This document shows, one piece after another, positions 5,382-6,250 of a stretch of DNA of 6,250 nt (position 1 is its first letter; each line of letters starts with the position of its first letter). The notes below the pieces were generated by a model that was given only the letters and a program-made list of their open reading frames with translations, made no database searches and was not told the DNA's origin. A program made the translations under genes and the position numbers. The DNA is from Actinomycetes bacterium (GTDB lineage: Bacteria; Actinomycetota; Actinomycetes; Actinomycetales; Demequinaceae), in assembly GCA_023428185.1 (NCBI GenBank), contig JAEYYZ010000177.1, forward strand, positions 1 to 6,250, written 5' to 3'.

Positions 5382-6250
5382 TTACGTGGCCGTGCCTATC
5401 CGATCCAGCACTAGCGGACCGCGCGCAGGGCCGTCAGGTGAAATCTCGATCGCCCCGGCGCCGTCCCAGGCCTCCTCGAGCGCTGACTTGCCGCGTTCCA
5501 CGCGTGAGCCATCCTCAGTGTGAAGCGTGAGGATGACGTCGCCCTTGGCGACTCGCTCACCGAGCGTCTTATGGAGGTACACGCCAGCCGAAACCTGCAC
5601 TGGGTCTTCCTTGCGCGCACGCCCGGCTCCGAGCCTCCACGCCGCGATCCCCACTCCCAGCGCATCCAGCCGCGTGATGACTCCGTCTTGTGCGGCGTAA
5701 ACGTTCTCCACCACCGGGGCCTGGGGCATGGTCGCGTCAGGGTCGCCACCTTGAGCGGCGATCATCCGGCGCCACACATCCATGGCCTCGCCGTTCGCTA
5801 GCAGCTCAGCCGGGTCCACTCCCTTGACGCCAGCCTGGGCGAGCATCTCCCGAGCGAGAGTCACTGTCAGTTCCACGACGTCCGCGGGCCCACCCCCGGC
5901 CAGCACCTCCACGGACTCCGTGACTTCCAGGCCATTGCCTACGGCCCTGCCGAGCGGGGTGGACATGTCCGTGATGAGCGCCGATGTCTTCACTCCGGCG
6001 TCCCGTCCCAGGTCCACCAACGTGGCGGCGAGTTCGCGAGCACGGTCAAGATCCTTCATGAAAGCGCCCGAGCCCACTTTGACATCAAGCACCAGCGCGG
6101 CCGTACCTTCAGCGATCTTCTTGGACATGATGGACGACGCTATGAGCGGGATGGCTTCCACTGTTCCGGTCACGTCGCGCAACGCATACAGTTTGCGGTC
6201 CGCTGGAGCCAAGCCTGAGCCCGCTGCGCAGATGACGGCGCCCACATCCC
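5382..6250 (-). CDS. deoA: Thymidine phosphorylase, 5'-truncated by the window edge
   Basis: Phosphorolyses thymidine and deoxyuridine to base and deoxyribose 1-phosphate in the cytoplasm. The frame runs through the right edge without a credible start; about 289 C-terminal residues are visible of the usual 430-440, so roughly 145-150 are missing. The GTG at 6243-6245 is an internal valine (DVGAVICAAG). Seen: GLAPADRKLYALRDVTGTVE, with the RDVT arginine at 6177-6179, then IPLIASSIMSKK, whose Ser and Lys lie 15 and 19 residues later exactly as Arg171, Ser186 and Lys190 of E. coli DeoA that bind the pyrimidine, then LDVKVGSGAFM and TDMSTPLGRAVGN. The C-terminal third contains the expected DeoA alpha/beta domain and ends normally in VLDRIG plus three residues. 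The first visible part of the minus-strand set; in related genomes cdd often precedes it. A role as pyrimidine-nucleoside phosphorylase with wider specificity is possible. Confidence 0.95.
   Translation of the reverse strand, partial: DVGAVICAAGSGLAPADRKLYALRDVTGTVEAIPLIASSIMSKKIAEGTAALVLDVKVGSGAFMKDLDRARELAATLVDLGRDAGVKTSALITDMSTPLGRAVGNGLEVTESVEVLAGGGPADVVELTVTLAREMLAQAGVKGVDPAELLANGEAMDVWRRMIAAQGGDPDATMPQAPVVENVYAAQDGVITRLDALGVGIAAWRLGAGRARKEDPVQVSAGVYLHKTLGERVAKGDVILTLHTEDGSRVERGKSALEEAWDGAGAIEISPDGPARGPLVLDRIGTAT

Noticed and set aside
4936..5523. 195-codon open frame on the + strand across the papain-like gene start and the deoA end
   Set aside because: It is antisense to two well-supported coding regions, is low-complexity (Ala/Ser/Arg/Pro-rich), and shows no recognisable motif; long antisense frames are expected in GC-rich DNA.
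6243..6245. GTG as the start of a short deoA
   Set aside because: The preceding codon continues the conserved DeoA sequence (DVGAVI), and the N-terminal domain must lie beyond the window edge, so this is an internal valine.
1..6250. CRISPR, tRNA/rRNA, insertion sequence or phage attachment site
   Set aside because: Coding sequence of housekeeping enzymes fills nearly all the window; no spaced direct repeats, cloverleaf, terminal inverted repeats or transposase were seen.

Overview
The window is a compact, GC-rich (roughly 60-65 % by eye, not counted) stretch of chromosome that looks actinobacterial. The protein sequences, the very short gene spacing, the TANNNT-type -10 elements directly upstream of ATG codons, and the gene order all point that way. 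A Micrococcales-like organism is a reasonable guess, but it cannot be fixed from six genes. No mobile element, CRISPR array, tRNA or rRNA was seen.

Layout: two convergent gene sets meet with no spacer at 2535/2536. On the + strand, a trimeric-type purine-nucleoside phosphorylase (20-814) overlaps by ATGA with an alpha-phosphohexomutase-superfamily phospho-sugar mutase (811-2535). On the - strand, read from right to left, lie thymidine phosphorylase deoA (5382-6250, its N-terminus outside the window), an unrecognised papain/C39-like protein (4398-5381), adenosine deaminase add (3242-4315) and deoxyribose-phosphate aldolase deoC (2536-3237). The only real intergenic gap is the 82 bases at 4316-4397, upstream of add.

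Together five of the six genes form a nucleoside catabolism and salvage module. Add deaminates (deoxy)adenosine to (deoxy)inosine. The purine phosphorylase and DeoA phosphorolyse purine and pyrimidine nucleosides to free base and (deoxy)ribose 1-phosphate. The mutase is inferred to convert these to the 5-phosphates, and DeoC splits deoxyribose 5-phosphate into acetaldehyde and glyceraldehyde 3-phosphate for glycolysis. From memory, the arrangement resembles the Mycobacterium tuberculosis locus deoD-pmmB / upp / add-deoA-cdd, with deoC here in the place of upp.

The part that does not fit is the 327-residue papain/C39-like protein, sealed between deoA and add without any spacer from deoA. It has a plausible Gln-Cys-His(-Glu) active site and no evident role in nucleoside metabolism. 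Other points worth a look are matching candidate leaderless promoters before the purine phosphorylase gene and add, interleaved inverted repeats upstream of add, and the conserved C-terminal tyrosine tail of DeoC.
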